Shown: piece by piece, positions 8,862-16,700 of the stretch | Position numbering within the stretch: position 1 is the stretch's first letter | How the letters are laid out: each line of letters begins with the position of its first letter | Source: Legionellales bacterium | Lineage (GTDB): Bacteria > Pseudomonadota > Gammaproteobacteria > Berkiellales > Berkiellaceae | DNA length: 27,602 nucleotides | Assembly (NCBI GenBank): GCA_023266435.1 | Contig: JAHFQF010000006.1 | Span: forward strand, 1-27,602 | Reading direction: 5' to 3' | Notes under the pieces: generated by a model | Seen by the model: the letters and a program-made list of their open reading frames with translations, nothing else | Databases searched by the model: none | What the model was told of the DNA's origin: nothing | Position numbers and translations under genes: made by a program

Positions 8862-10626
8862 CCGTACACAGCGTATTATTGCAGATGTTTGGTTGTCTAT
8901 CGAGCAAAATAACGCGCTTGCTTTATATGAAAATCTCAATACTTGGTTTGAATTACTCTACGAAGAGAAACAACAAGGAGAATGGTCAGAATATTTTCAC
9001 TTGTTCCTGATGATGCTCATGAAGCAAGACAAATTACGCATTTTTGAATCATTATTGATTCAAGGCATCGATAGTGATCAAGCGCGTACCTATCCTTTGG
9101 TTTGGCAGTATTGTCTTTCAGATACTTTGTCAGCCACTTTGTTTTCTGACATTTTTTACTTGAATTTGTTAGCGAATATTTCTAAGCGCTATCCAGCAAT
9201 TCAGGCCTTGGTATTAAAAAACAATCCAGGGTTACTTGGTATGACAGATTTTTCACACTTAGAAGCCGACGGGCAGTGGTTGAGTCTGCAGGATCTCTGT
9301 CGTCGGGCAGACACCGTATTGCCTATGTCCTTATGGGTTTGGTACATTTTGAAAAATTACACCGTGGACATTGAATTTTGTAAGCAGTTATTGTCATTGT
9401 GTCAGCATGCCAATGACTATCCAGTCTATTATTATACCATTATCAGGCATGTGTTATCACAAGTTCCAGTACCCACAGAGGGGCCGTCTTTAGCGCTGTT
9501 ACAAACTATCTTCTCGCTGTGGTCAACTGATTATCAGACGAATTTTATTGAACCACGGATCGCCTTTACACATTGGGCTTTAGCCAATTTAAGCCAATAT
9601 GAGAATCCTATTGCGCAGGTTTTTAGTTGCATTTTATTACTCTCAGAAAGACATTTACTCAAAACTTCAGAATTAGAACAACAGGCTGCGTCTACCCCTC
9701 GGAAAATGCCACCTAGTTTAAAACCCATTTTGTGGTTAAAAGGTTCCACATTGGGGAAAACAGTATTGGGAATCAAAGCACTGGTAACAGATGCTGTAGA
9801 TGAGCTCAATGAAACCTATGGGCATCGCTATTATTCCAGAATGCAACGTTTATCTGCAGCAGACTTACGTTATTTTCCTAAAAATACCAATGTGGTTGAT
9901 CAGCTTGATCAAGCTGATAAAGTTGCTTTAGCCCAGTGGATAGATCTGAAACAGAGTATAGAGACTGTATTTTCAAGTCCTGTGCATCAAACTTGGTTAC
10001 TGACACTGAGTGCTGGTTATCCGGTAGAAAAAATGCAAACAGAATACGCAATGATTCTTGCAAAATATTTACACTGGTTAGTGATCTTAAAAGCCAGCCA
10101 TACTGAGCGAGTGAGTTATTTATTTGCAAAATTAAAAACATTTGTTAATCAATGTGAGGTTATGCGACGGCAATTAGGTCAGTTAAGAGATCAAGGTTTT
10201 ATTGTTTCCGAGCAAGCAGATCATTATTATGAGCAGATTACCAGGAAAATTATGCCTGTTTTAGGCCACTTAGAAAGTGCTTTAAAAAATAACACAGGAT
10301 TACAATTACATCAAGATAAAGTATTGCAACGATTTAAAAAGACATTGTTAGATCTCTTTGTCGACGATTATGTCAGACTGAAAGCCTGGTTTTACCAGGC
10401 AAAGCACTTAACACAACAGTTAGGTGCTACAGGGATTCTTTTGGATGCGAAGGTGCATCGCTGGCTGCATGGTTTAGTAGATCGGCAGCAGGATGAAGGT
10501 GGAGAATCAAGCTATGATTATAGCGCATTGTATCTTCCAAAATACCGAGAGATGGTGCAAGCAACACCAGCTGTGGATCAACTTCAGCAAACAATCACAG
10601 GATCTTTACTGTGTCTTAAAAATTAA
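8800..10626 (+). CDS. Unrecognised 608-aa soluble protein, coupled to the upstream gene
   Basis: I do not recognise the family. The frame is open from 8749, but the ATG at 8800 (MPLPLIKKESK) has a good AGGAAG ribosome site 8 nt upstream, whereas 8749 has none, so 8800 is chosen. This gives a 62-nt overlap with the preceding gene and implies translational coupling. The protein looks all-helical, rich in Leu, Gln and Tyr, with no membrane segment, signal peptide, nucleotide-binding loop or metal motif that I can see. Regions around residues 390-520 have heptad-like Leu/Ile spacing compatible with coiled coil or helical repeats. Its stop overlaps the 3' end of the convergent rpiA by 11 bp. Its function may depend on the membrane-hairpin partner upstream. 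Confidence 0.8.
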   Translation: MPLPLIKKESKASSLVSSLDSRTQRIIADVWLSIEQNNALALYENLNTWFELLYEEKQQGEWSEYFHLFLMMLMKQDKLRIFESLLIQGIDSDQARTYPLVWQYCLSDTLSATLFSDIFYLNLLANISKRYPAIQALVLKNNPGLLGMTDFSHLEADGQWLSLQDLCRRADTVLPMSLWVWYILKNYTVDIEFCKQLLSLCQHANDYPVYYYTIIRHVLSQVPVPTEGPSLALLQTIFSLWSTDYQTNFIEPRIAFTHWALANLSQYENPIAQVFSCILLLSERHLLKTSELEQQAASTPRKMPPSLKPILWLKGSTLGKTVLGIKALVTDAVDELNETYGHRYYSRMQRLSAADLRYFPKNTNVVDQLDQADKVALAQWIDLKQSIETVFSSPVHQTWLLTLSAGYPVEKMQTEYAMILAKYLHWLVILKASHTERVSYLFAKLKTFVNQCEVMRRQLGQLRDQGFIVSEQADHYYEQITRKIMPVLGHLESALKNNTGLQLHQDKVLQRFKKTLLDLFVDDYVRLKAWFYQAKHLTQQLGATGILLDAKVHRWLHGLVDRQQDEGGESSYDYSALYLPKYREMVQATPAVDQLQQTITGSLLCLKN

Positions 10627-11275
10627 TCTGAGAAACGCCTTTTTCGCTTCCGACTAAAACCACTTGTGGCGTTTGGAAAGAAAAAATGCCATTGCAGACA
10701 ACGCCAGGAATTTGATTGAGTTTGGTTTCGACCATCTGTGGATCAGTTAACTGCAGACGATGAATGTCCAGTAATACATTACCATTGTCTGTAGTGACGC
10801 CTGCTCTATACACTGGATCTCCCCCCAAACTGCAGATGGCTTTTGCAACGATGCTTCTTGCCATAGGGATAACTTCTACGGGTACGGGGAATTTACCTAA
10901 GACCGACACTTGCTTGCTTTTGTCGACGATGCAGACAAATTTTTTGGCAGCAAAACTGAGAATTTTTTCTCTGGTTAAAGCGGCACCACCGCCTTTAATG
11001 AGTCTGCCATGCGTATCCACTTCATCTGCGCCATCTACATAGAGATCAATTTGATCGACTTCTAATAATGAAAACACAGGAATTCCCAGGGATTTTAATA
11101 GTTTCTCTGTTTGTATAGAGCTGGCAACAGTACCTGCAATGCGATCTTTGATGCTTGCTAAGGCCTCCATAAAATAGCGTGTGGTACTGCCTGTTCCTAC
11201 ACCAACCATCATGCCATCTTTTACAAACGGGAGTGCTGCGTGGCCAACTTGTTGTTTTAATGTGTCTTGATTCAT
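10616..11275 (-). CDS. rpiA: Ribose-5-phosphate isomerase A
   Basis: Interconverts ribose 5-phosphate and ribulose 5-phosphate in the pentose phosphate pathway; cytosolic. 219 residues from the chosen ATG at 11275 (MNQDTLKQ), the usual RpiA length. A longer open frame reaches 11332, but the extra 19 residues are atypical and a GAGG site lies 10 nt before 11275. Diagnostic motifs: VGVGTGSTTRYF near the N-terminus, DLYVDGADEVD carrying the catalytic aspartates, LIKGGGAALTREKI, and CIVDKSKQV. Together with tkt at the left edge it supplies non-oxidative pentose phosphate steps. Its 3' end overlaps the convergent 608-aa gene by 11 bp. Confidence 0.96.
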   Translation of the reverse strand: MNQDTLKQQVGHAALPFVKDGMMVGVGTGSTTRYFMEALASIKDRIAGTVASSIQTEKLLKSLGIPVFSLLEVDQIDLYVDGADEVDTHGRLIKGGGAALTREKILSFAAKKFVCIVDKSKQVSVLGKFPVPVEVIPMARSIVAKAICSLGGDPVYRAGVTTDNGNVLLDIHRLQLTDPQMVETKLNQIPGVVCNGIFSFQTPQVVLVGSEKGVSQINF

Positions 11276-11476
11276 GAATAAAAAACCTCGTAAGCGTTCA
11301 AGTAGTATTAAGGAACTGAGTAGTGTGGCCAATCTTTGGCGAAAAACAGCTAACGGGCCGGCACAGAGACCGGCCCCTACACTTTAACTAATGCTGTGCG
11401 TTTTTCGTCTATTTTTCATCCAAACCTTGTTTCAATCTACGCAGTTCTCCGAGTCTCACTATTACCCTTTGAACAG
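11276..11476. other. rpiA-EVE intergenic spacer (about 200 nt)
   Basis: Contains the GC-rich palindrome at 11355-11376 and little else that I can interpret. A weak minus-strand promoter for rpiA may be present (TTGGCC, 16-nt spacer, TAATAC, around 11301-11328), but the match is poor. A plus-strand open frame here runs antisense into the EVE gene and has no ribosome site. Confidence 0.4.
11355..11376. repeat. GC-rich perfect palindrome, REP-like
   Basis: GGGCCGG (11355-11361) pairs with CCGGCCC (11370-11376), 7 bp around an 8-nt loop (CACAGAGA). With its flank the minus strand begins GTAGGGGCCGGT, a layout I associate from memory with GTAGGGGC-type dispersed palindromes found in many bacterial genomes. 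On the minus strand it is followed, 8 nt later, by a T run, so it could also act as a weak terminator for the EVE gene. Only one copy is in this window, so calling it a repeat is an inference. Confidence 0.45.
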
Positions 11477-11947
11477 TTACAAAACCTCTGTCTGCAGGGT
11501 AAGCACTGTTTCCCACTCTAAAGGAGTGACGGGCGTGATCGATAAACGATTGCCTCTTCTGAGTATCAACATGGTATCCAAAGCGGGCTGTTGTCTTAAG
11601 GCGGCCAAAGAAATTGGGTTGGAAAACGCCTGTTTTAAACGTACGTCAACACCTACCCAGCGTGGATTCTCGAGTGTACTTTTAGGATCGTAGTACTTAG
11701 AGTTGGGATCCCAAGCAGTCGCATCAGGATAGGCTGTTTTGTCGATTTCTATGATGGCTACAATACCAGGAGTTTGACAATTAGAGTGATAAAAAAAGGC
11801 CAAATCGCCCAGCTTCATGTTGTCTCGCATGAAATTTCTGGCTTGATAGTTCCGCACACCATCCCAAAAGCTGGTTTGATGGGGTGCCTGCTGTAGGTGC
11901 GATAGGCCAAAGGTACAAGGCTCAGATTTCATCAGCCAATAATTCAT
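11477..11947 (-). CDS. EVE-domain protein (thymocyte nuclear protein 1 family)
   Basis: Small EVE (PUA-like) domain protein of 156 residues; eukaryotic relatives bind modified bases in nucleic acid, while the bacterial role is not settled. The start MNYWLMKSEP is the family's characteristic N-terminus, so ATG 11947 is preferred to the upstream ATG 11977, which would lie only about 8 nt from the predicted transcript start. Conserved blocks seen: WDGVRNYQARNF, GDLAFFYHSNC, PGIVAIIEI, YYDPKS and PRWVGVDVR, together covering the whole domain. A gene of this family commonly sits near fau and rpiA in gammaproteobacteria, which supports the identity. A TATAAT promoter element lies upstream. Confidence 0.93.
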   Translation of the reverse strand: MNYWLMKSEPCTFGLSHLQQAPHQTSFWDGVRNYQARNFMRDNMKLGDLAFFYHSNCQTPGIVAIIEIDKTAYPDATAWDPNSKYYDPKSTLENPRWVGVDVRLKQAFSNPISLAALRQQPALDTMLILRRGNRLSITPVTPLEWETVLTLQTEVL

Positions 11948-11984
11948 AGTACGACTCAACGCCCTGTCTACAATCAAATGGGTT

Positions 11985-12020
11985 TGAAGACATTATACAA
12001 AAGTTTTTTGAATAACCAAA
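11985..12020 (-). promoter_or_regulatory. Sigma-70-like promoter for the EVE gene
   Basis: A perfect TATAAT -10 box reads on the minus strand at 11997-11992, preceded by TG-type sequence (TTTTGTATAAT). The -35 region around 12015-12020 (TTTGGT) is a poor match at a 17-nt spacer. A start near 11985 would leave a leader of about 38 nt before ATG 11947. Confidence 0.55.
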
Positions 12021-12037
12021 AGAAATTAAGCTAAAGT
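12008..12037 (+). promoter_or_regulatory. Possible plus-strand promoter before the small ORF
   Basis: TTGAAT (12008-12013) and TAAAGT (12032-12037) are separated by 18 nt, a 4/6 match for each box. It would start RNA near 12044, just ahead of the hairpins that lead to the 31-aa ORF at 12184. Weak and unproven; it partly overlaps the divergent EVE promoter. Confidence 0.3.
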
Positions 12038-12045
12038 CAGACGTA

Positions 12046-12147
12046 GAGCCCTCGGCTCGGGTTTTAAAGTGAGTGAACGGCTGCAGGATGGCATTGTTGA
12101 AAAACAGAGAGCCAGGCTCTGAGGGGTATTTTTGTAGTGCAAAACCC
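12046..12147 (+). other. Hairpin-rich leader before the 31-aa ORF
   Basis: Three short hairpins read in sequence: GAGCC/GGCTC at 12046-12058, AGAGC/GCTCT at 12108-12120, and a longer one at 12122-12147 in which GGGG and TTTTG pair with CAAAA and CCCC around a TAGTG loop with a 3-nt bulge. The arrangement suggests a structured 5' leader or a small RNA, but I match it to no known family. Confidence 0.35.
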
Positions 12148-12183
12148 CGCATGTGGGTTGATTTGAACTAGGCGGGAGCAATT

Positions 12184-12279
12184 ATGTATAGACCATTAGG
12201 AATAGACAGCTTAACGTGGGTTGTCGTGGCTTTTTTGGTCGCGAGCTTTTTAACGACGTACTTAGGGGTGTTAGTTTAA
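12184..12279 (+). CDS. Possible 31-aa single-pass membrane microprotein
   Basis: ATG 12184 opens a 31-codon frame ending at TAA 12277-12279. A GGCGGGAG ribosome site ends 6 nt before the ATG. The protein has a short polar N-terminus (MYRPLGIDS) and then about 20 uninterrupted hydrophobic residues, typical of a small single-pass membrane peptide. It lies on the opposite strand to the neighbouring EVE gene and fau, inside a region with hairpins on both sides, and no longer ORF with a ribosome site competes for the stretch. I do not recognise a family. It could be a toxin-like or regulatory microprotein, or chance coding within a structured RNA. Confidence 0.4.
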   Translation: MYRPLGIDSLTWVVVAFLVASFLTTYLGVLV

Positions 12280-12286
12280 TCGCAAA

Positions 12287-12382
12287 ATGAAGCTGGGCGA
12301 GAGGGGCTTTTAAAGAGTGGTAGCGTAATTGAGTGGCGGGCCGGAGGATTTTTCCGTGAACGAGCTCGTGTTGGAGCTTCAT
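12287..12382. other. Long-range paired segment after the small ORF
   Basis: ATGAAGCT (12287-12294) is exactly complementary to AGCTTCAT (12375-12382). Inside the closed 96-nt loop are a CGGA/TCCG hairpin and the palindrome ACGAGCTCGT. This could be a folded small RNA on either strand. No T run follows on the plus strand. From 12383 to the fau stop I see nothing further beyond an imperfect CTTAAG pair. Confidence 0.3.
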
Positions 12383-12481
12383 CAGAGTTGAATTTTCGAG
12401 TGAAGCAGGGGAATGCGGAGTAGGCTGTCGCTTAAGAGCACAGATAACAGTCCTTAAGTTAACACACCATTGTTTGAACGA

Positions 12482-13084
12482 TTATGAGGCTTGCCGCTTA
12501 GACAGTCGTTTATGGAACCACACGATTCTTTTTTCCGTAGCGATGGCGTCTAAGGGGAAGTCCCAGGGCTCTATGGGTAAAGTGGTTGCGGATTGGCATG
12601 CATGGGCAAGGCCAATGAGCAAAGGTTTTTTTTCAGTCGCTTGATTCAGCGTGTAATCGTAAAATCCGCCACCCATCCCTAGGCGGTTGCCTGCTGAGTC
12701 GAAGGCGACCAGTGGGATCAACATGCAATCGAGCTGATCAAGGGGCACAAATTGTTCTGTAACTGGTTCAGGAATCCCGTAACGATTGGGAAACAAAGTA
12801 GTCTTATTGTCACATAATCCAAATTGTAGCCCTTTTTGCTCTGTATCTAAACAAGGTAAATAACATTGGATACGTTGTGCTAAGCAATGTGATAATAAAG
12901 ACAACGTTGAAATTTCTCCGTCACTGGGCCAATAAAAAGCAACTCGTTGACTTGGTTGAAAAATATTTTCTGACAGCAATAGCTGTGTCAGGCTTTTTTT
13001 GTGTTGGGATTGCTCAGTGGGGGATAACGCCTTTCTAGTTTGGCGATAGTGATGTCGTAACTCAGTTTTTGTATTTGCCATCAT
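12482..13084 (-). CDS. fau: 5-formyltetrahydrofolate cyclo-ligase
   Basis: ATP-dependent enzyme that returns 5-formyltetrahydrofolate to 5,10-methenyltetrahydrofolate, refilling the one-carbon pool; cytosolic. 200 residues, normal length. Seen: the N-terminal basic RxxxRxxRK-type segment for nucleotide binding (LRHHYRQTRK), FYWPSDGEI, and the family signature GNRLGMGGGFYD near residues 141-152. Two adjacent ATGs (13084 and 13081) are possible starts; neither has a clear ribosome site. It follows directly downstream of 6S RNA on the same strand, the classic ssrS-fau order, and is probably expressed by read-through of the 6S transcript. Its folate role fits the glycine cleavage genes further right, which also feed one-carbon units. 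Confidence 0.94.
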   Translation of the reverse strand: MMANTKTELRHHYRQTRKALSPTEQSQHKKSLTQLLLSENIFQPSQRVAFYWPSDGEISTLSLLSHCLAQRIQCYLPCLDTEQKGLQFGLCDNKTTLFPNRYGIPEPVTEQFVPLDQLDCMLIPLVAFDSAGNRLGMGGGFYDYTLNQATEKKPLLIGLAHACQSATTLPIEPWDFPLDAIATEKRIVWFHKRLSKRQAS

Positions 13085-13091
13085 TAGACTC

Positions 13092-13260
13092 AGTTAAGCG
13101 CAGCGCAGTTGTGAGACTCCCTGAACCCCAAGGTTCAAGTGGGTGCCTTGTAATTGTATCAGGCTTCCTACTTAAAGTAGGCTTGCACAACAACAATCGA
13201 GACGCTGGCGCCCAGTCTGTTAGCATCGGGTTAAGAATCATGCACAACCCGCGCTGCTGA
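13092..13260 (-). ncRNA. ssrS: 6S RNA
   Basis: Regulatory RNA that mimics an open promoter and sequesters sigma-70 RNA polymerase in stationary phase. It lies between zapA and fau on their strand, the standard gammaproteobacterial position. The ends form a strong closing stem: 13243-13257 pairs with 13100-13113 (GCAGCGC and GTTGTG arms, small internal mismatch). Near the 3' side, ACTTGAACC followed by GGGTTCAGGG resembles the E. coli 6S segment CCTTGAACCAAGGGTTCAAGGG. The remainder folds as a long rod with a terminal hairpin (CCTACTTTAAGTAGG, 13163-13177). Exact ends are estimated from the -10 box and the stem, to within a few nucleotides. Confidence 0.85.
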
Positions 13261-13264
13261 AGAT

Positions 13265-13270
13265 AGTATA
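13265..13270 (-). promoter_or_regulatory. -10 box of the 6S RNA promoter
   Basis: TATACT reads on the minus strand at 13270-13265, with a predicted RNA start near 13258-13260, exactly where the 6S closing stem begins. No good -35 is present; TTGTGC with a 19-nt spacer lies within the end of zapA. Confidence 0.55.
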
Positions 13271-13276
13271 ACTAAT

Positions 13277-13612
13277 TTAGTCACTGATAGCACAATTTTC
13301 CAGTTTTTGCTGAGGGAGGCTTTGAGTGGCATTGCTCAGCTTCTCTAACAACAGGCTAATTTTATCGCTGTAAGCATTTAATTCGCTTTCTTGTTTTTTC
13401 TGGCGCAATTGTAACAACTCGTATGCCATATTGAGAGCAGCAGTAACGGTAATCCGCTCCATTCCAATAGCCCCACCCTTATGGCGTATTTGGCGCATTT
13501 GGCCATCTAAATAATGGGCAGCATTGCGCAGAGCCATTTCTTCTTCTGGTGGGCAGGAAAGACGAAACTCTTTATCCAAGATTTTAACTGTGATAAAATT
13601 AGTGTTTTGCAT
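13277..13612 (-). CDS. zapA: Cell division protein ZapA
   Basis: Small Z-ring-associated protein that binds and bundles FtsZ at midcell. 111 residues, typical. Seen: N-terminal VKILDKEFRLSCPPEEE with the conserved I/LxG/DxxYxxxCP pattern, the globular domain with MERITVTAALNMAYELL, and a C-terminal coiled coil from about residue 60 to 95 (LLQLRQKKQESELNAYSDKI). A ribosome site AGGAG lies 11 nt before the ATG. The 6S promoter -10 box lies just past its stop. Its usual divergent or adjacent partner ygfB is displaced here by a 1020-aa gene. Confidence 0.93.
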   Translation of the reverse strand: MQNTNFITVKILDKEFRLSCPPEEEMALRNAAHYLDGQMRQIRHKGGAIGMERITVTAALNMAYELLQLRQKKQESELNAYSDKISLLLEKLSNATQSLPQQKLENCAISD

Positions 13613-13725
13613 AACTAAAGAAGCTCCTAAAAAGATAACATTTGAGTTTAAATCCAGTTTAAAGAGCTGCTAGCGCTGGGTCAAATGGCTGGATGCGCTT
13701 CAAACTGTAAGTGGGTTGATTAAAT
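13613..13725. promoter_or_regulatory. Divergent intergenic region zapA / 1020-aa gene
   Basis: 113 nt that must carry promoters for both directions unless the genes are read through. For zapA, AGGAG (ribosome site) follows a possible weak -10 TTATCT near 13629-13634 on the minus strand. For the plus-strand gene I see only a weak GTGGG ribosome site 10 nt before the ATG and no clear -10. Confidence 0.3.
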
Positions 13726-16700
13726 ATGAGTGGTAATACACGAGAAGGTTGGGGCCATTGGGCCGCTAGAATGATAAAATTGGCAGCGCATGCGACGTTT
13801 CGAGTGACGTTTACACCTTTCCCAATTTTAAACCAAGGGTTAGTGCGTACTTTAATCGGCACAGACGAAGACCCGCGTTTGCTTCATTTGGCATCATATG
13901 CACTTTGTGGGCAGGCTTGCCATTCCTGGGAGGAAGTGCTTGCAAGATTGCCTGCAGCTGCACAACAACAATTTGACGTCGCTGCGATACGTGACGATGA
14001 GGTGCGACGACAGCAGTCAGTGGCGATACAAAATTATCGCGAACTCTTGATGGCTCCTCAGCCTATCGTGGCGGGTATGAGCAACCAGCTTGGTGAAATT
14101 GTTTTCTCATTATGCGCCGATTTGTTTGAAACTTATGAAGATGGGGAAAATCATCAAGACATAAGACTCAGGCCGAGTGTTTCTGAAGACCAGTTAAAAT
14201 TGAGCAAAGCGCTTATCAGTATCTGTATCGGCTATACAGTTGTTTTAGAAAAATTTCGACATAAAACGCTGCGTCAAGAGGTTTGGAATGCGGTGAGAAG
14301 TTTCTTCAATAATAGATATGCGTTGATGCAGCAATTGTCTCACATTGAAAGAGATTCTTTTATTCCGATTTTAAAACCAGCTTTTACTGAATGGCTGCAG
14401 TCCTTAAAAGTTCCTCTGGAAATCATTCAGGAAATTTTTGACCCTGATATACAAACTCTAGTCGGTGAACATGGGCTCCCAATTGCACGCGTACGATTAC
14501 GTGAAACCACAAAATTATTATTGATTCAACATTATCCCGAAGCGTATTTCTTATATCAAAAAAGTTTTCAAACGGCCTATCAAGAAACCAACGTTCCTTT
14601 CTTAGGTTGGATGCTACGTTTATCACAATTCTTAATTATCTTGCTACCTACTCAATTAGCAAGCGGTCAACCCTTGTTCATGCAAGCATTGACCGACTCT
14701 TTTGGAAAAAACTGGGAGCAACTCGACGACTTTTTAAATCGCATTGAACAGCTGATGGGAACACTCTCTCAAAGCATTCAATATAGAGAGGGGGGGGATT
14801 TATTATATCCGGCAGGTCTATTCGGAAACGATACGGCCATGAGTGGTTTGTTAAAAACGGTCGATAATAATTCCATTATCCCACCAATGTTAGGAAAAGC
14901 AGTTCATATGATTCGCTTGGTACGCGATATTTTGAGCATACGTCGAACTGTTTTCTCTGGCACTCAAGCAAGAGGGCGTGTCGCAGGGAGCCCGCCCGTA
15001 CCTTTCCCACAACAAGCGCTGGTCTTAACAGAAAAATTGCGTGCATTAAGTATGCAAAATGCTCAAGATTGGAGGTATTTTTGTGAGCAGCGGCAGTTTC
15101 AGGTAGAGGAGGCATCCTCACCATTGTCTATTTATGCCCTCATTCACGAAACTTTTGATGAAAAAATATTAGATGCTTTAAGAAAAAGTCCAGAATACTT
15201 TGCGAAGTTGCCTGAGTCTAAACAAAATTATCATGCCATTATTCAATCTTTTTCGCACGGTAGTTTGTTTCAAGCAGAAGGATTTTTGTTAGATATCATA
15301 GATGAAACGATCCAAGCGTATTGTGAAAAACAGCCAGCAGGCTCTGTTTCTAAGCTAATGATTACTCGTTATTTAAATATGAATCCTGTGGACAAAGCAA
15401 AGGCACGGCAGCAGCTCACTGCGGAGCAAAAGAAAGAAATCTTTGGCCGATTGTTTGAAGAGTTGATTCTGGTTGAGAAAGATACAACAAAACAACGTCA
15501 GTTAGTAGAGTTAAAAAAAGGTACACATCTAGTCTATACTTCACAAGATCCAAATATTTCAGAAGGCCATTTTCGACAATTAGTGAAAGGCTTGATTACA
15601 CACGATGATGATCCAGCGTTTGCTGCTGAGCTCAGAAAGCATTGTGTAAATGTAGAAGAACCTACAGTGGGTTTTGATTTAAAAGACACATATCATGAAC
15701 AGCTTGCATGCTTAAAAACTCTTCAAACCACTCAAGCATATGCAGGATTTATTCGAGCAATTCAAAAAACCAATGATTATTTTAATAACCCCGATCACGG
15801 GAGAAGACTGCAAACCAAATCATATGCTGGTAGATTTTCTTATTCGCGCCATGATTGCGATGAACGCATGAAAAGCTGGAAGGATGTATTAGATAATCTA
15901 AGCAGTTACTTAAAAGAGCCGAGTGGCATAAAAAAACTTGAGCGTTTTCTCTTATTTCTTGATCAAGAAATCTATAAATTTAAAGGGTTTCATGTCCCAT
16001 TTTATGGGAAACTCAATTGGTTTTGCAAACAGGATTGGGAATGGGAAGGAGCAAATTGGGTCATATTACGCATGCGCTTTCGATCTTTGCTCAAGAGTTT
16101 TAGACGATTTACCTGTTTGCATAGCCGATATGCTAACCATCTGATAGCAGTGAGATCTACGTTTAAAAATTTAATTTATCTGCATGAAGTGCAGCCTCAA
16201 GTAGCTGCTCAGGATCCTATTGATGCACTTAGAGTATTTAATGTGGTTTCTTTAAGACAATTAGAAAAGGCTTGTCCACAGGTGATTGCTGAGCTTGCAG
16301 AGGAAGAAAGGGACTGGTTGGATTTGAATGTAGGTACTGCTCAGGCCACTACACGGCCTACCATGAGCCGATCGTCTTCGACAGATTCTTTTGTCTCAGC
16401 GGATGATGCGGATCCAGTTGAATTATCTGTGTCTGCTCATGGAGTAGCGGTTAAGTCAACGGCTCATTTTCCTGAGCAGCGACATTTTAATGAGTTGGCA
16501 AGTGCTTTAGAGACTGTTTCAACATTTTATGAAACAGGCTATCGCTCATATAATCCTAAAGAAACGCCTGCTGCAGGTAATCAGCTAGTCTTTAGAGTTT
16601 GGCGAAATGCACATGATTCTGCAGAGACCATACTGGATACTCTTGAAGAAGTGAAACTGCGCCAAGCGGCGCTATTACAAGCTCAGGAAGGCCAAATCTT

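Noticed and set aside
11391..11693. 100-codon plus-strand frame between rpiA and the EVE gene
   Set aside because: More than half lies antisense to the EVE gene, there is no ribosome site, and the protein has no recognisable pattern.
12182..12382. 66-codon minus-strand frame in the EVE-fau gap
   Set aside because: Antisense to the hydrophobic 31-aa frame, no ribosome site, low-quality composition; its ATG is part of the proposed long-range stem.
12000..12480. tRNA, tmRNA, RNase P RNA or SRP RNA in the structured gap
   Set aside because: No T-arm GGTTCGAATC-type block, no CCA-ready acceptor stem, and none of the conserved RNase P or SRP RNA motifs were found.
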